Positions 1 to 11,075 of a DNA stretch of 64,000 nt are shown here, piece by piece. A program made the translations under genes and the position numbers. Numbering within the stretch: position 1 is the stretch's first letter; each line of letters opens with the position of its first letter. The notes below the pieces were generated by a model. That model worked only from the letters and a program-made list of their open reading frames with translations, did no database searches and was not told the DNA's origin. Origin of the DNA: Paralithodes platypus (taxonomy: Eukaryota; Arthropoda; Malacostraca; Decapoda; Lithodidae); the NCBI GenBank assembly GCA_032716605.1, contig CM064492.1, positions 49,327,406 through 49,391,405 of the forward strand, given 5' to 3'.

Positions 1-783
1 TAAAACAGTAGGCTGCACGGGGCCGAACGGATTATAGGCAAAGAGAGAGGGAGAGAAATAGAAAACAAAAAAAAACGAGGAGAGAGGGAGAGAAAGAGAA
101 AAAAAAAAACCCAGCGAGGTGGGCTCAATGTTTGCGTTACGGCTTAAAAATTGAGCCCACCTCGCCTTTTTTTGTTTTCTCTTTCTCTCCCTCTTTCGTC
201 GTTTTTTGTTTGTTTTATATTTCATCCCTAGTTTCATCCCTAGACCTCCATCAAGCATATAAAGCACCCCCCAACACCCTCCTTCAAGATCAATTTGTAA
301 ATTTTTCGATGGAAAAATATCCTGGCCGAAGGCCGGTTACTCAAAAAGTACAGGCTCGCTATCGTTAGCCAGGAAAAACTCGATGCCTAAATGACACGAA
401 AAGTCTTAATATTGACAACGAAATGGGGTGAAATATCTTAAAATCGCCAAACTAATGGGCCGAACGTCATGAAATATGAAAACTAATGGGGTTAACCATG
501 AGGAAGAAAGGGCACCAGAAAAACGACCCATCTCCCCTTAATTCGGAGATTGGCAAAGAGAGAGGGAGAGAAAAAAAAAAAAAAAAAAAACGAGGAGAGA
601 GGGAGAGAAAGAGAAAACTAAAACGGCGAGGTTGGCTCAATTAGGCTAAGCCGTAACGTAAACATTGAGCCTACCTCGCTGTTTTAGTTTTCTCTTTCTC
701 TCCCTCCTTGTTTGTTTTCTCTCTTTCTCTCCCTCTCTCTTTGCCTATAATCCGTTCGGCCCCGTTCAGCCTACTGTTTTAAG
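1..783. repeat. Fold-back repeat with inverted ends and two internal hairpins
   Basis: The first ~60 bases (taaaacagtaggctg... gggccgaacgg) recur as reverse complement at about 722-783, so the interval is a large inverted repeat. Inside are two long perfect or near-perfect hairpins: 114-129 pairs with 150-165 (gcgaggtgggctcaat), and about 611-641 pairs with 664-694 with only a few mismatches. Purine-rich GAGAGA/AAAA tracts flank each hairpin. A T2 MITE copy lies between the hairpins. Looks like a non-autonomous fold-back element or two related copies in opposite orientation; no coding capacity. Confidence 0.7.
214..541 (-). mobile_element. T2-family TTAA MITE (incomplete at one end)
   Basis: Carries the T2 core in reverse: 'cctagacctccatcaag', the palindrome 'tggccgaaggccggtta', 'gctcgctatcgttagcc', then 'aactaatggggttaacc' and an end 'ctccccttaa' with TTAA at 538-541. 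The opposite end merges with the hairpin repeat and is not clear. Non-coding. Confidence 0.75.
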
Positions 784-1130
784 AAGTTTAGCCCCATCCA
801 GGTTTCAATATTTTCTTGGTGAGCGGTAGCGAGCCAACATATATATATTTTTGTTTTGAGAGCAAGCTAAATTTGTATATTTTTCGATAGAAAAATGTCT
901 CCGTCGAAGCCGGATTTCTCAATATAATGCTGGTTCGCTATGCTTGCCAGGAAGATATGACACTTGGATGGGGATGAACGTCTTAAAACAGTTGGCTGAA
1001 TGGGGATGAATGGATACAAACCAGAGAAAGAGAGAAAAGGAGAAAAAGAGAAAACAAAAAACAGGTGAACCCCCCACGAGAGGTTCATAGAAAAAAGGGT
1101 TGACAGGTTCACTATAGACCTAGTCAATTT
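784..1130. repeat. T2-related fragment with purine-rich tail
   Basis: Shares 'gtttagccccatccaggt', 'gagcggtagcgagcca' and 'gaaaaatgtctccg' with the copy at 36177-36557, in which the GGCCGG palindrome is replaced by a 'ctccggcgaagcc' variant. Ends in GAGAAA-rich sequence. This is a second T2 subfamily; borders are not clear here. Confidence 0.55.
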
Positions 1131-1650
1131 TTTTTTACCCACCTCGCCGCAGGTGCTCTTTGGCCTCGGCGAGGTGTGTCTTGAGCATTCCGCGACGTCG
1201 CAAGGCCCTTCGCATGCCTCGTGCGGAGCATACCCCTGGCGAGTATACTCTCGGCGAGTACTCGTGCGCACGTCGACGACTAATCGACGAGGAAATCGCC
1301 GATGATCGTCGATGTTCTCGGAACATCCGAGAGCATCGGCGATCCGTCGTGCGACATTTTGGAAAATTTAAAAGATTTTTTTCGTGCGACAAACTCCGCG
1401 ATGGCTCGCCGATGACGCAGATGATCGCAGAAACCCTCGCAGATCCCTCGGCGATGCTCGACGATGCTTGCGAGGGCAACCAATCCTCGTGAGTCCTCGT
1501 CCAAAATTTTGAACGGTCCGAACATTTGCGACGACCCGCGAGGGCCCTTGCGATGCCTTGAGAGGCCTTGAGAGTCAAACTATTTTTCATGAGAAGTGTT
1601 GAGACATGTCACGAATGTGCCAATTTATTAGTGTCGGCGACGAAAATCGT
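1131..1650. repeat. CG-rich island saturated with short CGAGG/CGATG motifs
   Basis: Sharply more CpG-rich than its AT-rich surroundings. It is built of degenerate short words (cgatgatcg, ggcgatg, cgagggc, cgacga) on both strands, giving many small palindromes such as 'ttctcggaacatccgagag'. Long open frames on both strands here are a by-product of composition; none resembles a protein I know. A similar motif-saturated island with different words lies at 62399-63469. Function unknown. Confidence 0.5.
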
Positions 1651-1669
1651 GAGTTGTCGCACCAGGGAG

Positions 1670-1855
1670 CTCCGACGGTATTGTGCAGCATAATTTATTG
1701 GTTCGGCTCAATGGTTTAAGGAGGGGGTTTAGTTTGTTCTATAAACCTCTATTAAACTTAAAAGAACACCCACAAGATCCCCTTCGATATAAATTTGTAC
1801 ATTTTTCAGTAGAAAAATTTTCCGGCCGAAGGCCGGTTACCCAGGATAAACTTTT
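1670..1855 (-). mobile_element. T2-family MITE fragment
   Basis: Contains 'ttaaggagggggttt', 'agaacacccacaagatccc', 'gtacatttttcagtag' and the T2 palindrome 'ccggccgaaggccggtta', then breaks directly into the TTCACCG satellite at about 1856. Confidence 0.65.
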
Positions 1856-2860
1856 ATGGCTTTCACCGTATTATTGCTCTCACCGTATTATTGCGATTAC
1901 CATATTATTGCTTTCACCGTATTATTGCCGTATTACTGCTTTCACCGTATTACTGCTTGGACCGTAGTATTGCTTTCACAGTATTATTGCCTTATAACAA
2001 CTTTCACCTATTACTGTGTTTACCAAATTATTGCTTTCATCGTAGTATTGCCTTATAGCAGCTTTCACCGTATTACTGTGTTGACCGTATTATTGTTTTC
2101 ACCGTATTATTTCCTTATAACTGCTTTGATCGCATTATTTACGTATTACTGCTTTCACCGTGGCATTGCTTTCAAATATTTGTCGCATACGGCTTTCACC
2201 ATATTATTGCTTTCACCGTATTATTACCGTGTTATTGCTTTCATCGTATTATTGCTTTCACCATATTATTGCTTCCACCGTATTATTACCGTGTTATTTC
2301 TTTCATTGTATTATTGATTTCATCATTATTGCTTCCACCGTATTATTACCGTGTTATTGCTTCCACCGTATTATTACCGTGTTATTGCTTTCACCATGAT
2401 ATTGCTTCCAACGTATTATTACAGTGTTATTGCTTTCACCATATTATTGCTTCCACCGTATTATTACCGTGTTATTGTTTTCACCATATTATTGCTTCCA
2501 CCGAATTATTGCTTTCACCATGTTATTGCTTCCAACGTATTATTACCGTGTTATTGCTTTCACCATATTATTGCTTCCACCGTATTATTACCATGTTATT
2601 GCTTTCACCGTACGAACTATTGTTTGCACCTTATTGGTTTCAACGATTTGTTGCCTTTAACATATTATTCCTGTCATCGTATTATTACTGCTTTTTTGCT
2701 ATCAACGTATTTTGCTTTCACCGAATTATTGCTTTCATCGTGTGTTTGCCGTATTATTATCACAGTAAAATTGCTTCATTGCTCTCACCGCATTATTGCT
2801 TTCACCGTATTATTGATTAATTACTGACCATATTATAGCTTCATTACTTTTACCGTATTA
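1856..2860. repeat. Satellite, TTCACCGTATTATTGC units (17 bp, 45-bp higher-order)
   Basis: Tandem degenerate units of about 17 bp, 'gctttcaccgtattatt'. Between about 2200 and 2620 they form a 45-bp composite of two 17-bp units plus an 11-bp partial one, alternating gctttcacc, gcttccacc and accgtgttatt. Homogenisation is poorer at both ends. Reading frames of up to 183 codons across it encode only FHRIIASTVLL-type repeats and are not genes. Confidence 0.9.
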
Positions 2861-3330
2861 TTGCCGTATTACTGCTTTCACCTTAAAACGGCGTCATTGC
2901 TTTCACCGTTTTATTGCTTCATTGTTTTCACCGAATTATTGCTTCACTGCTTTCACCGTTTTATTGCTTCATTGCTTTCACCGTATTATTTCTTCATTGC
3001 TTTCACCGTTTTATTGCTTCATTGCTTTCACCGTTTTATTGCTTCATTGCTTTCACCGTATTATTGCTTCATGGCTTTCACCGTTTTATTGCTTCATTGC
3101 TATCACCGTTTTAATGCTTCATTGCTTTCACCGTATTATTGCTTCATTGCTTTCACCGTTTTATTGCTTCATTGCTTTCACCGTATTATTGCTTCATTGC
3201 TTTCACCGTTTTATTGCTTCATTGCTATCACCGTTTTAATGCTTCATTGCTTTCACCGTATTATTGCTTCATTGCTTTCACCGTTTTATTGCTTCATTGC
3301 TTTCACCGTATTATTGCTTCATTGCTAGTT
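2861..3330. repeat. Satellite, 25-bp unit related to the preceding array
   Basis: About 18 copies of a 25-bp unit, 'gctttcaccg' + 't(t/a)ttattgcttcatt'. It is better conserved than the 17/45-bp array and evidently derived from the same word. Units alternate 'ccgttttattg' and 'ccgtattattg', suggesting a 50-bp higher-order repeat. Ends abruptly at 3330 against GGAA-rich sequence. Confidence 0.9.
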
Positions 3331-3357
3331 AGGGAAGGGAAGCTAACAAAGGGAACA

Positions 3358-3690
3358 GAAGGGAAGGAGAGCGAGGGATAAGGAAGGAAGAAAGGAAGGA
3401 AGGAAGGAAGGAAGGAAGGAAGGCAGGAAGGAAGGGAAGAAGGCAGGGAACAAGAATGAAGAATAAAGAGGAGTGTAAAGGATGAGGAACGAAGGAAGGG
3501 AGGGAACGTAAGGAAAGAAAGTGAGGAATAAGGCAGGAAGGGAAGGAATGTGAGGGATGAGGAAGGAAGGAAGGAATGTGAGGGATGAGGAAGGAAGGAA
3601 GGAGTGTGAGGGATGAGGAAGGAAGGATGGAAGGAGTGTGAGGGATGAGGAAGGGAGGAAGGCGTGTGAGGGATGAGGAAGGAAGGAAGG
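3358..3690. repeat. GGAA-type satellite, first block
   Basis: Begins as pure GGAA/GGAAA tetranucleotide repeats and turns into 'gtgtgagggatgagg' + (aagg)n units from about 3545, the same 28-bp unit as at 5918-8000. It abuts the 3' tail repeat of CR1-A ('ggagtacaaa' x3) at about 3690. Confidence 0.9.
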
Positions 3691-5917
3691 AGTGTACAAA
3701 GGAGTACAAAGGAGTACAAAGGAAATCAAGCAACAACAGATCTAGTGACCCTTCTAGGTTGCTTGTCCTCCAAAACACTGAGGATCAAGTGTCCAAACAG
3801 TGGTTTAGAGTGGGTAAGGGAACATTGGAAAGGGAATTACTGCCCTGGAACTAATGTCCGTGGCAGGATTAGGAAGTTAGTAGGGGACAGATGGGTTAGT
3901 AACTGAGGGGGGGATAAAATAAAGTTATTAATTTACAAACGCAGTCAGTCGCGGGTTTGATGCGAGATATTTGTCTAGGCGGAGTTTAAATGAATCAACG
4001 GTGATGCAGTCTATAACGTTTCGGGGAAGCCCATTCCACAAGTTGACAACTCGATTGAAGAAGAAATTCTTAGATTCGTGCGAGTTAAAAGATTTACCAA
4101 TAATTTTGCAACCGTTTCCCCGCGTGTAATTAGATTGGTCGATAGTGAAGTACTTACTACAGTTCATATTGTCGATGCCTTTGATGATTTTGAACACTTG
4201 AATTAAGTCGCCTCTTAATCTGCGCTGGGTTAAAGGAAATAGATTTAATTCTCTAAGACGCTCTTCGTATGGTTTGTTCTTTAGGCTAGGTATCATTTTG
4301 GTAACTCTACGTTGAACTCGTTCTAGCTTGTTTATATCTTTTGGTAATAAGGGCACCAGGATTGAACGCAGTATTCCAGAAGAGGGCGGACTAAGGAATT
4401 ATAAAGGGTTAGGATAACTTCTTTGGATTTATGCTCAAATGACCTGCCTATAAAGCCAATTATTTTGCTTGCCTTCTTAACAACTTCTGAACATTGTTGA
4501 CTCGGTTTTAGGTTACTCGATATTGTTACTCCCAGATCGGTTTCTCTGTTTACATTCTTAAGCTGAGTGCCATTCATCGAATAGTTTGCTTTCTCATTTA
4601 GGTATCCGATATGTAGTACTTTACATTTATCCGCATTGAAACTCATTTGCCAAATTTGGGCCCAACATGACAATTTATCTAGATTGTGTTGCATATCGTC
4701 AACTTGTTCTTTTGAGAGTACGCTATTTGCAATTTTGTATCGTCAGCAAATTTTGAGATTGTACAGGTGAGACCCTCATCTATGTCGTTGATGTAAATTA
4801 GAAAGAGAATTGGTCCTAGTACCGATCCCTGGGGTACCCCGCTACTTACATTGGTCCATTTAGATGCCTTACCGTTTATGACTACTCTTTGCTTTCTGTC
4901 GCTGAGCCAATTTTCTATCCATTTCAACACACCGTCTTGTATTCCATGCGCTTTTAGTTTTAGCAGTAAACGTTTGTGGGGAACTTTGTCAAAGGCCTTT
5001 TGAAAATCAAGGTATATAATATCTACAGCTTTACTCTCATCGTAGAGGTTGAGGATATCGTGGAAGAAGTCTAAGAGATTTGTTAAACAGGAATGTTTTT
5101 TACGAAAGCCGTGTTGAGTATCTTTAAGTATGTTATTTTCCTCTAAGTGATTTACGAGTCTGTCTCGTATGACCGTTTCTAGCATTTTACATACAACTGA
5201 GGTTAAGCTAATTGGACGATAGTTACTGGATAGGGATTTGCTGCCTTTTTTAATATCGGTGTTACGTTGGCTAGCTTCCACTGATCGGGCATAGTTCCAG
5301 ACTGCAAGGATTTATTGAATAGTAATGTCAGTGGTTTAGAGAGCTCATCCTTAGCTTCCTTTAGAACTCTAGGCGAGATTGTATCAGGTCCAGGCGTTTT
5401 ATTTACCTTGAGTTTATCTAAACAATTCAATACTTCTCTCTCTGTAACGGTGATATTGGTTAAAACATCTGAATTATCAATCTGAATCGGCGATGGTGTA
5501 GGGATATCACTGAGGTCTTCTGTTGTAAAAACTGATGCAAAGAAGGTATTGAGGGCATTACTCATTTGTTCTTCGTCTTTGGTGTATTCTCCATTTTCAT
5601 CGACTAACGGTCCAACAGTTGAAGTAACTATTTTTTTCTTTCTGATATAACTATAGAATTCTTTCGGGCTTGTTTTACTTTGATTCGCAATATGTAATTC
5701 TAAGGTCTTTTTACTTTGCTTAATTAACTTTTTGGCTTTGCGTCGTAGCTCTACAAATTTCAGCCGTTCTTCGTCATTTTGTGAGGATTTTAATCTATCA
5801 TTAGCAAATTTTTTAGCAAGCAGGCAGTTTGAAATATCTTTATTCCACCATTTGGGCTTATTATTATGGCCTGGACGCCGAGTTTTCGATGGTATGCAGT
5901 CTTGCACTGCTTTTAGG
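3691..5917 (-). mobile_element. CR1-type LINE copy A (5'-truncated)
   Basis: Minus-strand non-LTR retrotransposon. The 3' end, at the low coordinate, is a short tandem tail (reverse of 'ggagtacaaa' repeats), followed upstream by a ~200-bp 3' UTR shared with copies B and C, then the reverse transcriptase. Truncated at 5917, within the linker between endonuclease and RT, where it passes directly into the 28-bp satellite. A short 3'-terminal tandem repeat instead of poly(A) is typical of the CR1 group. Confidence 0.9.
3928..5917 (-). pseudogene. CR1-A ORF2 remnant: reverse transcriptase
   Basis: Encodes the RT part of a CR1 pol. From N to C: a basic linker (KPKWWNKDI, LRRKAKKLIKQSKK), 'NKTPGPDTISPRVLKE', '[16 protein letters not shown]', '[13 protein letters not shown]', '[14 protein letters not shown]', the catalytic 'FADD' at 4739-4750, and the CR1 C-terminal region (RRLRGDLIQVFKIIKG). 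No endonuclease remains. Read from the 5' side there are frameshifts near 5250, 4735 and 4340; each is one T fewer in a T-run compared with copies B or C. Otherwise the frame is well preserved, so either recent decay or homopolymer errors in the assembly. The reading frame upstream runs without a stop into the satellite, which makes a spurious 953-codon frame (5203-8064). Confidence 0.9.
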
Positions 5918-8000
5918 TAAGTGTGAGGGATGAGGAAGGAAGGAGTGCGAGGGATGAGGAATGAAGGAGTGTGAGGGATGAGGAAGGGAGGAAGGAGTGT
6001 GAGGGATGAGGAAGGGAGGAAGGAGTGTGAGGGATGAGGAAGGAAGAAAGGAGTGTGAGGGATGAGGAAGGAAGGAGTGTGAGGAAGGAAGGAGTGTGAG
6101 GAAGGAAGGAAGGAAGGAGTGAGTGTGAGGGATGAGGAAGGAAGGAAGGAGTGTGAGGGATGAGGAAGGAAGGAAAGAGTGTGAGGGATGAGGAAGGAAG
6201 GAAGGAAGGAGTGTGAGGGATGAGGAAGGGAGGAAGGAGTGTGAGGGATGAGGAAGGGAGGAAAGAGTGTGAGGGATGAGGAAGGAAGGAGTGTGAGGGA
6301 TGAGGAAGAAATGAAGGAGTGTGAGGGATGAGGAAGGAAGGAGTATGAGGGATAAGGAAGGAAGGAGTGTGAGGGATGAGGAAGGAAGGAAGGAAGGAAG
6401 GAAGGAGTGTGAGGGATAAGGAAAGAAGGAGTGTGAGGGATGAGGAAGGAAGGAAGGAGTGCGAGGGATGAGGAAGGAAGATAGGAGTGTGAGGGATGAG
6501 GAAGGAAGAAAGGAAGGAGTGTGAGGGATGAGGAAGAAAGGAAGGAGTGTGAGGGATGAGGAAGGAAGGATGTGAGGGATGAGGAAGGAAGGAAGGAGTG
6601 TGAGGGATGAGGAAGGAAGGAAGGAGTGTGTGGGATGAGAAAGGAAGGAAGGAGTGTGTGAGATGAGGAAGGAAGGAAGGAGTGTGAGGGATGAGGAAGG
6701 AAGGAGTGTGAGGAAGGAAGGAAGGAAGGAGTGTGAGGGATGAGGAGGAAAGGAATGAGTGTGAAGGATGAGGAAGGAAGGAAGGAGTGTGAGGGATGAG
6801 GAAGGAAGGAAGGAGTGTGAGGGATGAGGAAGGAAGGAAGGAAGGAGTGTGAGGGATGAGGAAGGAAGGAAGGTGTGTGAGGGATGGGGAAGGAAAGAAA
6901 GAGTGTGAGGGATGAGGAAGGAAGGAAGGAGTGTGAGGGATGAGGAAGGAAGGAGTGTGAGGGATGAGGAAGGATGGAAGGAAGGAGTGTGAGGGATGAG
7001 GAAGGAAGGAAGGAGCGTGAGGGATGAGGAAGGAAGGAAGGAGTGTGAGGGATGAGGAAGGAAGGAAGGAGTGTGAGGGATGAGGAAGGAAGGAAGGAGT
7101 GTGAGGGATGAGGAAGGAAGGAGTGTGAGGGATGAGGAAGAAAGGAAGGAGTGTGAGGGATGAGGAAGGAACAAGTGTGAGGGATGAGGAAGGAAGGAGT
7201 GTGAGGGATGAGGAAAGAAGGAAGGAGTGTGAGGGATGAGGAAGGAAGGAGTGTGAGGGATGAGGAAGGAAGGAAGGAGTGTGAGGGATGAGGAAGGAAG
7301 GAAGGAGTGTGAGGGATGAGGAAGGAAGGAAGGAATGTGAGGGATGAGGAAGGGAGGAAGGAGTGTGAGGGATGAGGAAGGAAGGAAGGAGTGTGAGGGA
7401 TGAGGAAGGAAGGAAGGAAGTAGTGTGAGGGATGAGGATGGAAGGAAGGAAGGAGTGTGAGGGATGAGGAAGGAAGGAAGGAGTGTGAGGGATGAGGAAG
7501 GAAGGAGTGTGAGGGATGAGGAAGGAAGGAAGGAGTGTGAGGGATGAGGAAGGAAGGAAGGAGTGTGTGGGATGAGGAAGGAAGGAAGGAAGGAAGGAGT
7601 GTGAGGGATGAGGAAGGAAGGAGTGTGAGGAAGGGAGGAAGGAAGGAGTGTGAGGGATGAGAAAGGAAGGAGTGTGAAGGATGAGGAGGGAAGGAAGGAG
7701 TGTGAAGGATGAGGAAGGAGTGTGAAGGATGAGGAAGGAAGGAAGGAGTGTGAGGGATGAGGAAGGAAAGAAGGAGTGTGAGGGATGAGGAAGGAAGGAA
7801 GGAAGGAGTGTGAGGGATGGGGAAGGAAAGAAGGAGTGTGAGGGATGAGGAAGGAAGGAAGGAGTGTGAGGGATGAGGAAGGGAGGAGTGTGAGGGATGA
7901 GGAAGGAAGGAAGGAAGGAGTGTGAGGGATGAGGAAGGAAGGAGTGTGAGGGATGAGGAAGGAAGGAAGGAGTGTGAGGGATGAGGAAGGAAGGAAGGAG
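5918..8000. repeat. GGAA-type satellite, main block (about 28-bp unit)
   Basis: Roughly 75-80 tandem copies of 'gtgtgagggatgagg' followed by two to five 'aagg' steps. The usual period is 28 bp, varying by multiples of 4 as GGAA steps are gained or lost. Scattered point variants (gtgtgtggg, gagcgtgag, gatggggaa) mark subtypes. No stop codons occur in any minus-strand frame, so three overlapping 700-950-codon frames appear; all are HPSHSFLPSSSLTLL-type repeat translations and not genes. Flanked by CR1-A on one side and the CR1-B 3' tail on the other. Confidence 0.95.
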
Positions 8001-8210
8001 TACAAAGGAAATCAAGCAACAACAGATCTAGTGACCCTTCTAGGCTGCTTGTCCTCCAAAACACTGAGGATCAAGTGTCCAAACAGTGGTTTAGAGTGGG
8101 TAAGGGAACATTGGAAAGGGAACTACTGCCCTGGAACTAATGTCCGTGGCAGGATTAGGAAGTTAGTAGGGGACAGATGGGTTAGTAACTGAGGGGGGGA
8201 TAAAATAAAG

Positions 8211-10997
8211 TTATTCATTTACAAACGCAGTCAGTCGCGGGTGTGATGCGAGATATTTGTCTAAGCGGAGTTTAAATGAATCAACGGTGCTGCAGTCTAT
8301 AACGTCTCGGGGAAGCCCATTCCACAAGTTGACAACTCGATTGAAGAAGAAATTCTTAGATTCGTGTGAGTTAAAAGATTTATCAATAATTTTGCAACCG
8401 TTTCCCCGTGTGTAATTAGATTGGTCGATAGTGAAGTACTTACTACAGTTCATATTGTCGATGCCTTTGATGATTTTGAACACTTGAATTAAGTCACCTC
8501 TTAATCTGCGCTGGGTTAAAGGAAATAGATTTAATTCTCTAAGACGCTCTTCGTATGGTTTGTTCTTTAGGCTAGGTATCATTTTGGTAACTCCAAAGTT
8601 GAACTCGTTCTAGCTTGTTTATATATTTTTGGTAATAAGAGCACCAGGATTGAACGCAGTATTCCAGAAGAGGGTGGACTAAGGAATTGTAAAGGGTTAG
8701 GATAACTTCTTTGGATTTATGCTCAAATGACCTGCCTATAAAGCCAATTATTTTGTTTACCTTCTTAACAACTTCTGAACATTGTTGACTAGGTTTTAGG
8801 TTACTCGATATTGTTACTCCCAGATCGGTTTCTCTGTTTACATTCTTAAGCTGAGTGCCATTCATCGAATAGTTTGCTTTCTCATTTAGGTATCCGATAT
8901 GTAGTACTTTACATTTATCCGCATTGAAACTCATTTGCCAAATTTGGGCCCAACATGACAATTTATCTTGATTGTGTTGCATATCGTCAACTTGTTCTTT
9001 TGAGAGTACACTATTTGCAATTTTTGTATCGTCAGCAAATTTTGAGATTGTACAGGTGAGACCCTCATCTATGTCGTTGATGTAAATTAGAAAGAGAATT
9101 GGTCCTAGTACCGATCCTGGGGTACCCGCTACTTACATTGGTCCATTTAGATGCCTTACCGTTTATGACTACTCTTTGCTTTCTGTCGCTGAGCCAATAT
9201 TCTATCCATTTCAACACACCGTCTTGTATTCCATGCGCTTTTAGTTTTAGCAGTAAACGTTTGTGGGGAACTTTGTCAAAGGCCTTTTGAAAATCAAGGT
9301 ATATAATATCTACAGCTTTACTCTCATCGTAGAGGTTGAGGATATCGTGGAAGAAGTCCAAGAGGTTTGTTAAACAGGAACGTTTTTTACGAAAGCTGTG
9401 TTGACTATCTTTAAGTAAGTTATTTGCCTCTAAGTGATTTACGAGTCTGTCTCTTATGACCGTTTCTAGCATTTTACATACAATTGAGGTTAAGCTAATT
9501 GGACGATAGTTACGGGGTAGGGATTTGCTGCCTTTTTTTAATATCGGTGTTACGTTGGCTAGCTTCCACTGATCAGGCATAGTCCCAGACTGCAAGGATT
9601 CATTGAATAACAATGTCAGTGGTTTGGAGAGCTCATCCTTAGCTTCCTTTAGAACTCTAGGCGAGATTGTATCAGGTCCAGGCGTTTTATTTACCTTGAG
9701 TTTATCTAAACAATTCAATACTTCTCTCTCTGTAACGGTGATATTGCTTAGAACATCTGAATTATCAATCTGAATCGGCGATGGTGTAGGGATATCACCG
9801 AGGTCTTCGGTTGTAAAAACTGATGCAAAGAAGGTATTGAGGGCATTACTCATTTGTACTTCGTCTTTGGTGTATTCTCCATTTTCATCGACTAACGGTC
9901 CATCAGTTGAAGTAACTACTTTTTTCTTTCTGATATAACTATAGAATTCTTTCGAGTTTGTTTTACTTTGATTTGCAACATGTAACTCTAGGGTCTTCTT
10001 ACTTTGCTTAATTAACTTTTTGGCTTTGCGTCGTAGCTCTACAAATTTCACCCGTTCTTCGTCATTTTGTGAGGATTTTAATCTATCATTAGCAAATTTT
10101 TTTAGCAAGCAGACAGTCTAAAATATCTTTATTCCACCATTTGGGCTTATCATTATGGCCTGGACGTCGTATTTTCGATGGTATGCAGTCTTGCACTGCC
10201 TTAAGGTAAGTGGTTATGAAACACTCCCAAGATGTATTTATGTCATTATTGTTAGTCAGAAAGCTCCAGTCAGTTTCTTTAAGCTTTGATTTAAGTTTAT
10301 GAAAATTTGCTTTCTTGAAATTAGGGACTTTCTCAATGCTGCTATTTGATTTGTTACTAGTAAACTTTAAAGTGAAAGTTATCGTACGATGGTCGCTGTC
10401 ACTGAATTCATCACCAACATTCAAATTCTCTATTAATTCTTCTTTTGTTGCGAGTACAAGGTCAAGCACATTATTACCACGGGTCGGAGATTGTACAAAT
10501 TGAAAAAGTGAACTCTCTTGCAAGTTAGCATAGAGGTCGTGTCCAGAGTGTGAAGTAAGAATATCGCCCCATTTAGTCACGGGTAAGTTGAAATCGCCAA
10601 GAATTACGGTATCTTATATGTTAGTTATTTCTGCAATTTGTTCATAAATTTCACTGTCAGTTTGCACTGATTGAGCTGGGGGTCTGTATAATAAAGCTAG
10701 TGTTATTTTAGTTCCTCGTTTATTATTTAATAGTACGTAAGATATGTCTATATTCACAATTTGAGGTTTTGACATTAAGACAGGATTAAGACTTTCCTTT
10801 ATAAAAAACAGAACTCCTCCTCCATTTCTATTGATCCGACTTTTCTCAAACATTGTATAACCAGGAAGCGTATATTCGGCTAAAAAGTCTCTGTCTTCCG
10901 TATTTAACCAAGATTCTGTAATGCCGATTATATCATAACGTTCTGTAAACACGATTTCCTCTAAGATCTGAAAATTTATTGCGTATGCTACGAGCAT
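8211..10997 (-). pseudogene. CR1-B ORF2 remnant: endonuclease + reverse transcriptase
   Basis: CR1 pol: an apurinic-type endonuclease that nicks the target, then RT that copies the RNA at the nick. Endonuclease motifs are visible at about 10560-10997: 'YDIIGITESWLN', 'NGGGVLFFIKES', 'LALLYRPP', 'GDFNLPVTKWGD', 'SDHRTITF'. RT at 8211-10108: '[16 protein letters not shown]', '[13 protein letters not shown]', 'VSSG', and the FADD region at about 9020-9050. Damage: a TAA stop just before the GDFN motif (about 10612-10614); a frameshift near 10100 between linker and RT; two one-base losses at about 9114-9126 (cctgggg, acccgc) that break the VPQGSVLGP motif; and an altered stretch near 8595. Not functional as read. 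Confidence 0.9.
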
Positions 10998-11075
10998 TTA
11001 CATAAAACACCTTAAGAGTATTAGAGTTGGATGTTACTGATTGCGCATTGTCTGAATTTTCAGTTCGTATTTGAC

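Noticed and set aside
1135..1590. Open frames of 110-151 codons on both strands
   Set aside because: CpG-rich composition with few stops on either strand; no recognisable domain, no start context or repeat-independent support.
1856..3328. Plus-strand frames of 155-183 codons rich in FHRIIASLLSP
   Set aside because: Direct translations of the 17/25-bp satellite.
5864..8015. Two further 700+ codon minus-strand frames
   Set aside because: Other frames of the same stop-free satellite.
5203..8064. A 953-codon minus-strand open frame
   Set aside because: The first ~710 codons are satellite translation, joined by chance in frame to truncated CR1-A RT.
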